NCBI GenBank assembly: GCA_023213315.1
Contig: JAKCPI010031693.1
Location: forward strand, 1-64,000
DNA length: 64,000 bases
Direction of reading: 5' to 3'
DNA from: Euborellia annulipes
Lineage: Eukaryota; Arthropoda; Insecta; Dermaptera; Anisolabididae
The translations under genes were made by a program, and so were the position numbers. Under the pieces are notes generated by a model that saw only the letters and a program-made list of their open reading frames with translations, ran no database searches and was not told the DNA's origin. Positions 35,601 to 54,435 of this stretch are shown here, piece by piece (the stretch's first letter is position 1; every line of letters starts with the position of its first letter).

Positions 35601-38600
35601 ATTGACCTAAAAATTCATTCAAAATATAAATTGGATAATACTTTTATTCAACAATAATTTGATAGAGGTACCTCATAAAAAGGATGATGGATTAGTTTCA
35701 ATATAAGATCTGAATTAATTAATTCACTTGGATTTATTAATAAGAGAAGTAATTCAGTAGCTCGGGAAAAAAATATTTCCAATCCAATATTAATTGAAAA
35801 CGAACTTTGAAAAAGAATTTTTATTATATGATCCTTGAGTTCTTCATGGTAATTTAATAATATTTTATCTGAATCAAACCGAATTAATATAATTAAGGTT
35901 TTTATAATAAGTTCCAGACACAAAGAAGGCCATGTGTTTTGAAAGAGAATTGGCAACAATTTTGAAATCCAATCTTTTTCCTTTGTATGGATCAAAATTT
36001 CTTGAGGGTCAATAATACTTGGATTGGTTTTAAAGAGATTCACCAGCTGAAACAGATATAGAAAAAATACAAAAGGATTTTAGCTTAATAGAAATAATGT
36101 TCTACCTGTAATAAAAGCCCATGTCTTTTGTTATTATCTTGTTGTGGTGCTATTATTTTATTAATTAACTGATCAACATGATCAACAAAGATATTGGGAG
36201 TGATTAATGCAACCATAGCTCTTGCTGCTAATTCCCGAATTTTAAAAACAGGACTTCTTGAACAAGCTTCGACTAATGGAATATATGTAGAAAGCTGAAA
36301 ATAAATTTTTTATTGATTAGAATTGTTCAATAGATTAAAAATATAAATAAAATTTGCTCCCAATAAATCAAATACTAAATATGGATAGATAAAATATAAT
36401 TGTGCTGATCAGGGCAGGGGTGGATTAATGCAATTTTGTCGGGGGGGGGGGGGATTTTTTTTTTGTTTTTTTTATTTTAGGACTTTGTCGGCATCTATGG
36501 CAATTTAGACCCCTTTCCTATTTATTTAAATTGATTGGTAACAAATTCAATTGAAATTAAAGAGCGGAAATCATAATTTCTTTAGATTACTAGTTTATAT
36601 AACTTTTTAAATTTCTTCTCGGGGAGGGCGGGGGGGGGGCGATCGCCCCCCCCCTTTAATCCGCCCCTGGATCAGGGGCGTAGCAAAGAGATTTTTTAGG
36701 GGATGAGGCCAAAAATCACAACTAAATTTAGTCAATATGCCAAGTATACAATTCACATAATTTTCATTCTAATTATTTCAAAAGTATAAGCGATATTCTG
36801 ATTTGTCCCAGGAAAATACATGTAGAGAACAAGCAGTCGAAACGGTGTACAGTATTTATATTTTTAATAAATAATTAATAAACAAAATTTTGTTTAGAAT
36901 TTTGAATAAATTGAAATAAAAATAAAAATTAAAAAAATTTTACCAACTGGTCTTTGATTTTGCCAACTCTATTAAGCCTGGGGGAGGAGCCTCCCCTCCC
37001 ATCCTCCCCTTAGCTAAGTCCTGATGCTGATCTATCTTTATTTTATTGATCGTAGGGCTGATTCTTAAATGCAAGAAAATAATTTGTCTGACTTTGGAGG
37101 GACTCCCAAGTTTCTTAAAAAGCAGATAAAGTTTGTTATTCTTCGTATTCAATGCCCTTCACTTAAATAATTAAAATGTTTAATTTAAATATTTACTTGT
37201 AAATAGCTGTCAGTTCCTTCAAGCGATGAAGGATAGAGTCGGGTCAAAACTAAGAGAACAGGATAAAGTCTTGGGTGAACAAATAACTGAGATTCATCAG
37301 CAGCAGCTTGGGAAGCTTCTTTGAGTTCGGTTTGAAAAAAATCAAATAATGAAGGATAGCGATAGAAAAAAATTCGACCAGTCATACGATTAATAGGAAA
37401 AGATTCTAAATCTGTTTGATCTTGACTAGTTGAATTTGTGGATTTAGTTGGTACTCCAAACATTCGAGTTATAAGAGCACTGAATAAAAGAGTAGATGAA
37501 TTTCGTTCCTAAAAAGTGATTAAAAAATTAAAAATAATTCATATATAATTAATCAGTAAAGTAAACTTACTGGCCAAGCTTGAGAACTGAATCCAGAAAC
37601 TGCAAGTTTAACTGCATCAGCCACAAACGGAGTAACATGTTCCCCCATTTGAGTATTTCGAAATAACGCTCTTAATATATTAAGAGAATGGACTCGAGAT
37701 TCAAGTATTTTTGCACTCGAGGCAATATTAATAAGTCTGGTCATAGATTGAGTGAAACATAGGCGATCACCACAAGGTCCAAGTTCAGTGGTCAAAAGTG
37801 CCTGGGTTGAAAACAATGAAAATATTAGTAAAATAATATTATTTTATTAGGATGATTGGTTAATTCAAAATGTATATAATATTAACTCTTGGTCAAATAA
37901 AAATAATAAATATTTCATTATGAAATCAGGAGAAGAGATTATAAACAAACACTAGGTTAGTACTTAAACTATGTATGTATATAAAATTTTAAATATTAGC
38001 TAGTTGTTTCTTGATGGCTGGATATTATTTTATGATATGAGGATGCGTTACAAGGGCAGCCAAGGCGAAAAATAAAACAAAAATCTATTTTTTGTCGACG
38101 TTTCGAGTGCCGATCGCACTCTTCATCAGGACAAAAATGATGTCAAATCGTCAGGTTATTTGACATGGCAGTGTAGCAACGTTTTAACCAATTTATATTT
38201 ACTTGAAGACTCTAGTATTTCGAGGTCGAAACGTCGACAAAAATAGATTTTTGCTTTATTTTTCGCCTTGGCTGCCCTCATATCTTAAATATTAGTTTTT
38301 ATACATTTTTTTTTTTTTTTTTCCAAATCTTATGAAATTTTGTATAGAATATTTACTTAGGATTCTTTATTGTGGATAAAATATGCAAATATTAGATTGA
38401 AATTTTGAAAAATAACTATGGTTAAGCAGTTAACATTTAAAACGCAAGTTTGGAACTAAGGTGCTATGGAAAACTAAATATATCTTGACACAAAAAAATG
38501 AATGGTGTGAAAAGCACAGTACACAACTTTCGATTACCGAATTTTAGAATTTAGACCAGATTTTTATCATATTTGAAACACCACAGCCCGGGTTGAACCA

Positions 38601-41600
38601 TTGACTAAAGGTATAGGCTAAAGTCGTATAAAAATCTAGACGTATGTAATATAAACAAATATTCTTTACCTGTACAATAAATGGTATCCCAGCACTTCTT
38701 CGCGTAGCGCTTCGAAATGTTTCGGATTCTAAATCATTTTCTAATGTAAAAAATAATTCATCAAGCCATACTCGACTTTGGTTTCGTATTTCAGCTGATG
38801 GATCCCTTTGAAACTGAGCTGCAACTTGGCAAAATCCAACATAGGCTTGTTCAAACGCGCCCCGATGCTGGACTTCACTTAAAAGTTTTGAAAGATGTTC
38901 TCCAACCGCAATAAGTTGTGTTGTTTCAAGATATCTGAAATCAAAAATTAAAATATATTAAGATTTTTCTCAACCCCCTATAGAATTATATCGCTTAAGA
39001 TAATTTGCAAGATGAGTTTGAGTTTGAATGAACTGCTCTTTCTGCTTTTATAGAAGACGGGCTATCTCTCTCTATTAAAGCGAAAGCCAGAAACGATTTA
39101 TTTATAAAGTTATTTTATTCAAAATTTATTTAATTGAAATTGTTCAAAGAAAATTTCAAATACCTTTCATTTGTATTAGGATCGATTGATATTCTTTCAA
39201 CTATTTCTCCCAAAAATAAAGAAACTTCTTTTACTGTTCTCCAAGAACATAATAATACCATTTGTGCTGTCACCTTTTGAACAATACTATCATCATTTCC
39301 TTCGGAAATGTGATCTAAACCTAAAAAAAAAAAAAAAAAAAAAAATACAACTAAAATATAAATAACATTCTGAAAGAAGGCGGACTTGAATATTTTCAAA
39401 AAATATAATTTCCCTGACTTTTGAAATAATAATAGGAATAGAAATATTTTTTTAATAAATTAGGAAAAATATGTTTTTCAAAAAAAAAAAAAAAAAAAAA
39501 ATATTAACCAAGTAGTGAGGATTATTACCCGTATTAAAATCCATTGGAAGATGTCCTTCTGGAGAAGAACTATTAACTATACCAGCCACAGTATCGTTTA
39601 AATCAAAACATATTTCTATTATATTGGAAAACCAAATTTTCCACAGTTTTGGATTTTTTGCAATTTCACTAAAAAAAAAAAATAATATTTTTTTAATTAG
39701 AGGTTTCTACATAAAAATGTGATAAATTACCTTAAATTAAGATTCTGGATTAAATATCTAATGCTGGTTAAAATTCCATAAAGAGGGCCTTTGGCTGCCG
39801 CAACCAATATGTTTTTTTTAGCAATTAAGAGCTGTTCATTAAGATTTTTAGTTAATAGTATTGCAACGCCATAAAGAGAATCTTTATTCATTTCTATTTC
39901 TTCATTGCCTTTTTTCAAAGCTAGACCAACTTCTTTTGGAAAAAAGATAAGGGTAGTTATAATATATGATGCCGTGATGCAATCGGGTGGTCGTGGACTA
40001 GAAGCTAAAGAAATGGCAACTTGCAGTAATTTCGAGGTGTAGTCAACATCCTAGAAAAAGAATAAAAAATCGTATTAATTAAAAGAATAAGAAGAAAAGA
40101 GGGTTTTAGATACAAACGTCTAAACCAATAATATCTGCTGGGAATTGAATAAGAAGTTGCTTTGCTAGCATTTTGTTATTCTCATATGTATCTTTAAGAC
40201 ATTCCAATAATATATCTGCATTGGCAGGTGTGTACATAATTTGCCAAGTTTCACTCCAATGATTCAAATCAAAACCAATAATTTCTTGAAACCAAACTAG
40301 AATCTATAGAAAGAATAAAATAATTTAAAAAAAAAAAAACGGTGAATTTTATTAATTAATATTTATATTTAAAAAATACCTGCAATGCTGATTTCCTTCT
40401 TGAAAAATTTGCTCCCGGAAATAAATTTGAAAAACAGAATTCAACTAACCATTGCATAAATTTAACATAATTTTCTTTCATATTTTTGACTTCATTATTT
40501 TCATTATCTTTTTTATTTAAATTTCGTACAATAACTTGGGCACTATCCCTAAATCTAATCAAAACCTAAAAAAAAATGAAATAACAGATTATTAATAAAT
40601 TTATAATAAAATTTGCAAATCAAAATATAGCAGACCTTTTTAATTAGTGAAAGTGTTTGTTGTCGTATAGCTGTGCAATCTATATTAATATTATACAATA
40701 AAAATAATCTCAAAAGGGATAAATCTTGTTTGGTGTAACTTTCTGTTGATTTTCGGCTATCAACTATTAATGTTAAAGCTGATAATCTTACCTAAAAATA
40801 TATAAATTATATTACAAAATATTAATTTTTTTTTTATTTAATTTCTAGTTATACGGTATTTTGAGAGTATTGGTCAACAGATTTAAGGAAAAATGGAAAA
40901 GTGAATAAAAAAGGGCTGAAAAAAATCTAGAAAAGATTAATAGGAAGGAAGAGAGGATGTCAGCCAAACAGGAGAGCCTCTATCAAATGAAAATCCCATC
41001 ATCAGTTCTTGTGAGAGTATTGTCAATCTTAAAGTATACACCATTGGGATTCAGGTAGAGTTGTTATATATAAACATATACAAAATTATATAATAAAATA
41101 TATATATATAGGCCTATATATAAATATATTATATAATTCCAAACAGGCTGACATCCTCTCTTCCTTCGTATTGGTATAATCATTGAACAGTCACGTTTCT
41201 CATCAAAATCTTTAAAAAAATTTAGAAAATGTTGAATATTTTTCCATTTAATATGGGAGTTTTTAATTATAGACCACAATTTGTTATTAATTATTTATTA
41301 AAAATATAATTACTGTACAACGTTACGACTGCATATTCTACAGTCGTTTTCAAGTACTGTGCACGGGCTCCGACTCAATTGAACTAACCTATAAGGGACC
41401 GTTACGTGCATTTGCAAAATAACTAAGCAACAGTAAAAAATCATTTAGTTAGTAATCATTTTTGATGACCTCATTATCGATACATGTTAAAAGGAGGGGA
41501 CTCTTTGATCAAACCATACATTTTGTAGACCAAATAATTTTTTCTATAATGTTAATAATTTTCTTAAGATTTAATTAAAAAGCCCACAGTTAGTAATAAA

Positions 41601-44600
41601 TTTTTGAGAATCGTCAAATCGATATATTTTATCCCTGAAACCCCTGTTAGCTACCACAATTGAGAATTGTTGTAAGAGAAAAAGTTGGGCGTCTCATTAA
41701 ATGAAGCTACTCATGGAAAATAGGCTTGATAGTAATAAATTGTAAAAATGGGCCCGGATTCCTGGACTATAACCTCAAAGGGACCGTCAAGTGCATTTTT
41801 AAAAATCAGAATGCACGTGACTGACCCTTAGAGGTTAATTCACTTGAGTCTGAACAAATGCACAGTACTTGACTTGAGTACCAACTGCAGAATAAGCAGT
41901 CGAAAGGTTGTACATTATTTATATTTTTTAATAAATAATTAATACAAAATGAGGCCTATAATTAAAAACTCCCATAATAATAATAATACAAACCACAAAA
42001 GGTTTAATAAACATATTTTTCCATTAACCTGATCAACTCTATGATACATAGCATCTTGCAAAAGCGAAAGGTCGAATATTCCTTTCCATAATGAAGAAGA
42101 ATGAGGATTTTTGTCAAATGTTCCTTGCTTCCTAGCTATTTTTAAACAAGTAAAACTCAGTCGTAGATTATAAAGAGGATCGTCAACAGTTTCATAGTTT
42201 TCATGATCATTCTAAAAAAAAAAAAAGAAAATACTTATTTATTATCATTATTATAATTAATTTATTATAAAATAAAATTACTTTTGTATTTTGTTTTGGT
42301 AGAAAGAAATAAATTATATCTGGGCATAATTTCAAACTTTTTGCTAATAAATCTTCAAGTATTATCTTTACTGGAGGTGAGGCTTCCAAATGTGTTGAAG
42401 AAATTTGAGAAATACAATTATCATACCATTTATTCAAAGGAACTTCTTGAAAATGTTTTTTTATTAAAATTTCAAGACATGAAGAAACCTGTAAAATTGA
42501 GATATTATTAATAAATAGCTAATTATTAAAAAATGAAGTATTTTTTATAAACCGCATTTACAAAATTGCATAAGAGGGAAAAGAGGGGGGGGGGGGGGGT
42601 TAAACTTCATTCATAAATTCATAATGAAGAAAAAAGAAGTTATTTTTAAAAGTTTGATCCAATTCTAAATGTTTTAAGAAAAAAATATTTTCACCCTGAG
42701 GGGGCTTGAGTTTTTTAAGTTTTAATTTGTAATTAGTCATGAAATAAAAATATTTATTTATCTTTGACCGGCATATATATAATATATAATTAAACTTTTT
42801 TTGAAGGGAGGGTGGGGGAGGCCCGAATAATATTCAGCTCTTGGCTCTTGACAACATCGAAATTCCAGATTTTTCCCTAAAAGGGTTCTTGTCCTCCTCA
42901 CTCATGATTTGATTTTATAAAAAGTTTAGACTTACATGTAGGTTCACTTTATTTTCTTCTAATAACTTAAACATGTTATTTAAGAGGTTCGGGTTTTTTT
43001 CGAGCAACGACTGACAGCCAAAAGTGGAAATCAAAACCGATAATCCAATGTATTTAGACTTTTTTTGATCAGATATATTTAAAATTCCATCTTGGATACT
43101 TTCGATTAACTTGCTATCAGAAATGTCTAAAATAATGAAATGTATTTAGAATGAAGAATAGAAAATGAAAAATAAATTGATAATAATAATATTACTTTTG
43201 TCTTTTAAAATATTTGCTAATTTTAGAAAGGAATTGAGAATATTCTTGCAGCAATGTCTTACTGAATCCATATAATGGTCTAAATGAGCCCAAACAAAAT
43301 CCAAAATATCCTTAACGAGAGAAATACATAATTCTTCAATTAAAATTAGTAATTTTTTATCACAATTGTCGTTAGTGGTAAAATTTAACATTTTTTTAAA
43401 TAATGCTAATAATCCTCTATTAATAGATAAAATGTTCATTGAATCCATTGTATTTCTAAAATAAAAACAATTAAAAATTATTATATTTAATTAAAAATTA
43501 ATTGATTAAAAAAGTTCTTTAAAAGAATAGATAGTAAATAGAAAATTGTTTTTCAAAATAAACTTTACCTTTGAGCTATTTCAAAAAAGGAACAAATTAT
43601 TTCATAAATTAATGGTTGTTCAGCCCTTTTATTTTCACCAAAGAGCTCAGGAAAACCAAGTACATTTAAAAGTCCAATGTATAAATTTATTTTTGAAGAA
43701 TCAGTAGTTAAATCATAATTATCAATCAATTCTTTTGACTGGCTCTCTAAAAGGCAATCATACTAAAAAAAAAAAATATTCATTTAAAAAATGATTATTT
43801 TAAATAGAGAAACGTAACGTTGTTTTTGTTCTGGGTCCCCGCAACAGAAATAGGAGGGGTGTGGAATGTACAAATCGAGATATATTGTTTGACCTCAAAA
43901 AAAACTATATTATCTAGTGAAGGGAAATGAAATTTCTTCATTTTATCAAAATTTGGGGAAGACCAAGAAGGCGTTAACGTTATGCCACTGATTGAAATTA
44001 AATTTAACTTAAAACTTACATCTCTTTTCAAAATATTGAAAATTGAAATTAATATAATGGCTGAGATGGCTTTTGTATCAATGGGTATATCCTCAGAACT
44101 AATTAATAGCAATGAATAATCAATTAATCTATTATACACTAATAAATTACTTTGATTAGTTAATTCCTCAGTTTTTTTTATATATTCAAGATACTTTTGA
44201 AATAGAATAACTAAAGTTTGGCAAGTCAAATGAATATAATTACATAACGTCATTTTATTTGAGGGAGAAATTGTATTTCTAAAACAAAAAGTTAAATATA
44301 TTAAGTTAATTGAATTTATCGGACTTTAAGAAAACTTACTTAAGTTTTGGTCGTTGAATGACTTTAGTTCTCATATAATTCAAAACATAATATTAATAAA
44401 TGATATATATAAAGCTCGGCAAAAGAAAATTCCTCTCTATATATCAATTAAATATGAGTCAACCTTTGATTCAAAAACACGGTTTTTTTTCTAATGCTAA
44501 TACATCACGGTCAAATTCATAATCGTTTTTTCAAATTCTAGTTATTTTCATCAAACCCAATTAATATTGTCTTAGTCCTCGGGCTTGGTGTAAGGGTTAG

Positions 44601-46302
44601 CGTGCTAGCCTCGTATACCAAGAGTCTTGGGTTCGGACCCCAGGCAGTCCGATGATTTTATTTAAGCCGTTTGGATACCAAATGGAGTCTTTGTGATAGG
44701 AAGGTAAATGCCAAGGCGAAGGGAAAAATTTTTTAAACGGTAGTGCGACCCGCAATGGCAACCTGGCCGAAAAAGTAAGCACAGGAAAGAAAGTTGGATG
44801 TTGCGGAAATGAGAATGGTGAGATGGGCATTGGGAAAAACAAGAAGGGATAGAGTAAGGAATGAGAAGATCCGAGGAATGGCAGGAGTGGTGGAGGTATC
44901 GAAAAAGATTCCAGGCAAGTAAGTTGAGATGGTTTAGCCATGTGATGAGAAGAGAAAAAGAGTATGTGGGGAAAATAATGTTGGTTTTGAAAGTGGAAGG
45001 AAAGAGACCAAGGGATAGGCCCAAAAGAAGATGGTTAGATTGTGTAATTGAGGACTGCAGGCAGAAGGGATTGTAGTTTGAGGATGCGCAGGATAGGGCA
45101 TTGTGAAGAAGGAAAATAAAAATGAGCGACCTCTAGAAAAAAAAAAAATATAGGGATAAGCCACAGTGAAAGAAGAAGAGGATACCAAATGGCTTAAATA
45201 AAAATGCCTGGACTCCCAATATGTAAATGATGTAATTAATAACGGTTATCGTCAAAGTCTTATATGGCCTGAGTTGCCGAAAAGACTGAGTGAATGTGTG
45301 TATAAGTGTGAGTCAACCTTTGATTCAAAAACACGGTTTTTTTTCTAATGCTAATACATCACGGTCAAATTCATAATCGTTTTTTCAAATTCTAGTTATT
45401 TTCATCAAACCCAATTAATATTGTCTTAGTCCTGAAGGAAAAAAAAAATTGTCTTATATTAAAGTCATTTTACGAGAGTATACTTAAGTAAATTTCCTTC
45501 TTAGAATAAAAGAAATACTTGATATATACTTGTATTTTTCTATAAAAATATTAAAAGAATTTTCCAAAAAGTCTATTATTTCTATTAAAATTGATTGAAT
45601 AGCCACTACACCAATTGACATTTCCATACATAAATGTATAGTATGAACGACAAAAATAATTTCTTCCAAATTTTCATTTTTATTATTTAAATTAATTAGT
45701 TTGATTAAATTTGCTTTAACCATTGCAGAAATTTGAAAATGAAGATGATCTGGGAATGATTCCAAAAGCCTGTAAAAATATTTTATTATTATTATTTAAT
45801 TACTACTAACAACTTTAGTAAAGAAAATTACCTTGAAATGGCCAATTTAACGGGATTTGAGGGTGAAGCAGATATATACAAATCTGCTAAAAAAGTTATA
45901 TGAAAATCAATTAAATCGGTATCATTAAAAAAAGTATGAGAAGTTTTAGTCATCTAAAAATGAAATAAATCTTTTAAGTATGTTAAAATATTATCGAGAG
46001 ATTTAAAAAAACATACCGCTTTTAATATATTTAACTGTTCTTCAATATTATCTGTTTTTGACATTATTTCAATATCAGATAAATAGTTCAATTTATTTCC
46101 TAATTTTTCTTGCAAAATAGCTGAAAATAAATGTATGGATGTGTGATATTTCGTTTTTTATTTGTTTTGAAAGTGAAAAATTACCTGCTTTTTCAAGAAT
46201 ATCTGTTTTTATTATTAAAGGTTTGATTTGTTTGCTATTTTTGAGTGGACTGTGTCGATTCCTGCATTTAGCAGCGCTTACTCTTAAATTCATTGTAGCC
46301 AT
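32686..46302 (-). CDS. THADA: THADA, tRNA 2'-O-methyltransferase regulator (Trm732 family), complete, 25 coding exons
   Basis: Large HEAT/ARM-like helical-repeat protein. In yeast and human the family partners the FTSJ1/Trm7 methyltransferase to modify tRNA position 32; fly THADA is also reported to bind SERCA. Exons on the minus strand: 46185-46302, 46017-46120, 45832-45953, 45530-45769, 44020-44278, 43569-43762, 43196-43455, 42936-43126, 42282-42488, 42029-42211, 40636-40791, 40380-40565, 40118-40303, 39731-40050, 39529-39668, 39164-39320, 38670-38934, 37571-37801, 37197-37508, 36106-36294, 35672-36046, 35174-35606, 34290-34567, 33604-33756, 32686-32937. They sum to 5511 bp, in frame throughout, 1836 aa (human is about 1950). 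Family signatures seen: SSSPEG..PMD (about 942), VTAQMVLLCSWRTVKEV (about 972; DUF2428 region), TRRSAGIPF (1085), HSLNILRALFR (1134), NRMTGR..F (1213), CSRSP.F..RELAARA (about 1285). Start is the first Met of exon 1. Repeats sit in the introns after exons 4, 10, 17, 19, 22, 23 and others; none interrupts an exon. Confidence 0.95.
33868..34249 (+). repeat. R1 fragment in a THADA intron
   Basis: Body and half of the hairpin (one arm, 34208-34246), between THADA exons 33604-33756 and 34290-34567. Confidence 0.55.
34702..35013. mobile_element. hAT-like MITE in a THADA intron
   Basis: Ends CAGGGGCGTATA / TATACGCCCTTG with 8-bp duplication AGTCAAGT (34694-34701, 35014-35021). G12 at 34734-34745 near the left end and C9 at 34986-34994 near the right end. 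Confidence 0.75.
36415..36669. mobile_element. hAT-like MITE in a THADA intron
   Basis: Ends CAGGGGTGGATTAA / TTAATCCGCCCCTG with 8-bp duplication GATCAGGG (36407-36414, 36670-36677). G13 at 36441-36453 and C9 at 36646-36654. A further CAGGGGCGTAGC end starts in the right duplication at 36673. Confidence 0.75.
38054..38277. mobile_element. Foldback element with a well-preserved hammerhead-like ribozyme
   Basis: Arms GGGCAGCCAAGGCGAAAAATAA and inverse. The left arm, on the minus strand (38094-38132), reads CTGATGA, A, stem GAGTGC/GCACTC with loop GATCG, then GAAACGTC. The bases before CTGATGA (TTTTTGTC) pair perfectly with those after GAAACGTC (GACAAAAA), giving an 8-bp stem I. The right arm (38202-38238, plus) is a decayed copy. 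It lies in the THADA intron between exons 37571-37801 and 38670-38934. Confidence 0.65.
41251..41977. mobile_element. Foldback element F1, second copy, in a THADA intron
   Basis: The same outer arms as the 5.7-kb copy (GGGAGTTTTTAATTATAGACC and inverse) and the same inner pattern. Hammerhead-like stems: CGACTG..CAGTCG at 41318-41353 (minus) and ACTGCAG..GCAGT at 41873-41913 (plus). Confidence 0.6.
44455..44579. repeat. 125-bp direct repeat, copy 1
   Basis: Begins TGAGTCAACCTTTG and ends GTCTTAGTCCT. Identical, as far as I can read, to 45309-45433. The SINE/LINE complex begins at its right end. Confidence 0.85.
44580..45308 (+). mobile_element. tRNA-derived SINE, split by a LINE fragment
   Basis: tRNA-like head GGGCTTGGTGTA..GGTTAGCG with B box GGGTTCGGACCC, the CAGGCAGTCCGATGATTTTA body, and the tail GGTTATCGTCAAAGTC..GCCGAAAAGACTG ending TGTGTATAAGTGTG. 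Interrupted at 44686-45180. Confidence 0.7.
44686..45180 (+). pseudogene. 3' fragment of an RTE-type non-LTR retrotransposon
   Basis: Encodes, across at least one frameshift and stops, the C-terminal reverse-transcriptase region: KLDVAEMRMVRWALG (from 44791), VRNEKIRGMAGV, then in another frame KLRWFSHVMRREKEYVG and VEGKRPRDRPKRRWLDC, ending near 45076. This is the usual C-terminal signature of RTE-like LINEs. Flanked by a 12-bp duplication GATACCAAATGG (44674-44685, 45181-45192) inside the SINE. Severely 5'-truncated and not functional. Confidence 0.75.
45309..45433. repeat. 125-bp direct repeat, copy 2
   Basis: Second copy of the 125-bp repeat, beginning at the 3' end of the SINE. The pair flanks the insertion in THADA intron 4 like an extremely long target-site duplication. 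Confidence 0.85.
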
Positions 46303-46500
46303 TTTATTTGTGAATAAACTAATTCACTATTTAATAATATTTTATGTTATAAAAATAATGAAAATAACACTGGAATCAAAAAACATGCTTAATCAAACAT
46401 AACCTATATTGACAGTTATCACCTGTTATAAATTTAGTTATTTTAAAATCTTCAAGATGGTGTGGCAAGAGGAAGGCGCGAATTTGGAAAGTAAACATTT
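46303..46500 (-). promoter_or_regulatory. THADA upstream region
   Basis: Immediately upstream of the THADA ATG and free of recognisable transposons. On the minus strand it holds CCATCTTG (YY1-like, at 46453-46460) and TTCGCGCC (E2F-like, near 46475-46482). The transcription start is not determined. Confidence 0.3.
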
Positions 46501-48480
46501 GATATAAAATGCATTTAAAAGAAATACTCATCCTCTTTAACCCCATTGTTAAACGCCACTGCCGATTTCGTTTATTTAGCAGAAAACAGGCAAAAAAACA
46601 TCAAAGCTAAAAATAAAGTATTAAAATAATAATTGAGTAAAAGTAGCGACTATTTTAAAAAATTCTCACTTCCGATGGCAGTAAAAAAATTTTAAAATTC
46701 TTTGTCACAAATCCTTTTTGCTATACCTAATATAAGAACTGGCGATCTGGTAACGGACTAATTTGAACCGCTGAATTAAATTAGGTGGAAAGAAATTTTA
46801 AAAAATAATAGAATTTGATTCTTTTAAGATATTATTTTAAAACCAACTTTATTGTTGTTGAATTAGAACATGTAGTAGACCCCTATATTTCTTTGCTGAT
46901 CCCAATTTGTTGAAGATACACTCGAATTCTACAGTATGTTAAAATGATATGCCTCCATCTAAAAAGGATTGACGAAAGGAAAGATGGATTCCCACCAGCG
47001 GGTATCATCAGAGCAGATCAACATAAATCACTGTGAGTTCCAGAGAGTCAAAGATTGACAGATCACAGACAGGTTACAGTAGTCTTGATTGATGTTCCTT
47101 TTTATCTTTTATAGTCCTTGTTGTTAATATATTCAAATCGTTCCAGAACTGGCAATCATTCGTTCCAGATTTGTAGGTATCCTCTTATGCAAATGGTCTT
47201 CTTTAAAACTTTAGAAATAGAGCAAGACTTGACTGTCCCTGTCGGCGATTTGATCTGACCGAGTCCACTTGGTTAAATCCTCCTTTAAAAAATAAATTAA
47301 ATTAAATTATGTAAGATATAAAGTTTATTTTGTTAAATATTCTAATTATATTCGAAAATATAATAAATAAATTTCAATTTTTTTTTTTTTTTGAAATAAA
47401 CTTTTTTTAATAATATATTTGAAAAAAAAAATTTAAAAAAAGAAAAAAAAATAAACATAAATATTCCAATAATAGATTAAAAAAGTTAATAATGAAGAAT
47501 TTTTTTAAATCTATATGTTAAAATACTCTAAGATTGCTAATTGCAAAGATTATGTATGCATTTATACAAGCTATTGAAAATAAGAAAAAGTTAAATAAAA
47601 ATAGAAATGCAAGAAAAATGATTAATGAGCATTAAATATTTGCATTATGAAATAACATAAATAGAAAGAATTTATAAAAAATAACTCCTTAATAATGATT
47701 AGTGAATTGAAGGTAAAAAAATACCTTGAATATAAAAATATTTTTGATATACACTATGTTTTTTTTTTAATTTGCTAATAAAAATATTGTTAAGCATATT
47801 TTAGTTTTTAGGAATTATATAAGTTCATGATTTTAAATAGTAATAGTGTATAAACTAAAGAATATTCATATACATTCTATCATGAAAAAATATATATTAG
47901 TATATTTATGATGAAGTGTACATATACATATTTATAAATATGTATATAAATATAAGATTTGATATGATAGTTTATAGAATCATTTTGACATATAATTATA
48001 AGCCATCACCAAAGTTTTTGGTAAATGTTATCTCCAAAAGGAGTTAATGAGTACACCAATTAAAAACTATAACATTTTTATAGTTCAAATGTTTGTAATT
48101 TTCTATTTTCTGCAGAAAGTTTTTAGTTGAAGTATGAGTGAGAGAAAGGGCTTGAGTCAAATGTTCAACTCATCTTAATGTAGTTATTTTTGTGTCACTC
48201 TGATGGAAACTATCTTAGAGAATTGACAGTAATTCCATTGAATATCTTAAAATTTATTAATATAAATTTAATATTTATAATACATATTAAAGATAATAAA
48301 TGGATTTAAAGACTATTTGAATCTATATTTGTCAACTCAATGACAAAAAAATATCTATATTAAAATAATATAAAAAGCTCTACTCTCTTTGGCTGAAGCC
48401 CTTTCGTTCACCGTATTTTTTTCTTTTTTAAAACATGTTTTTAGAAATTTTTATTTAGTCACTGTAATTCACAATTTTTT
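46501..48480. other. Intergenic region between MIER and THADA
   Basis: AT-rich and without a coding signal. The first part below 48481 is presumably the MIER 3' UTR. A slightly higher-GC stretch at about 46860-47280 has no open frame or repeat I recognise. Confidence 0.5.

Positions 48481-54435
<5,955 letters not shown>

Noticed and set aside
44662..45188. Several long minus-strand open frames over 44.6-45.2 kb
   Set aside because: They are antisense shadows of the RTE reverse-transcriptase fragment and the SINE.
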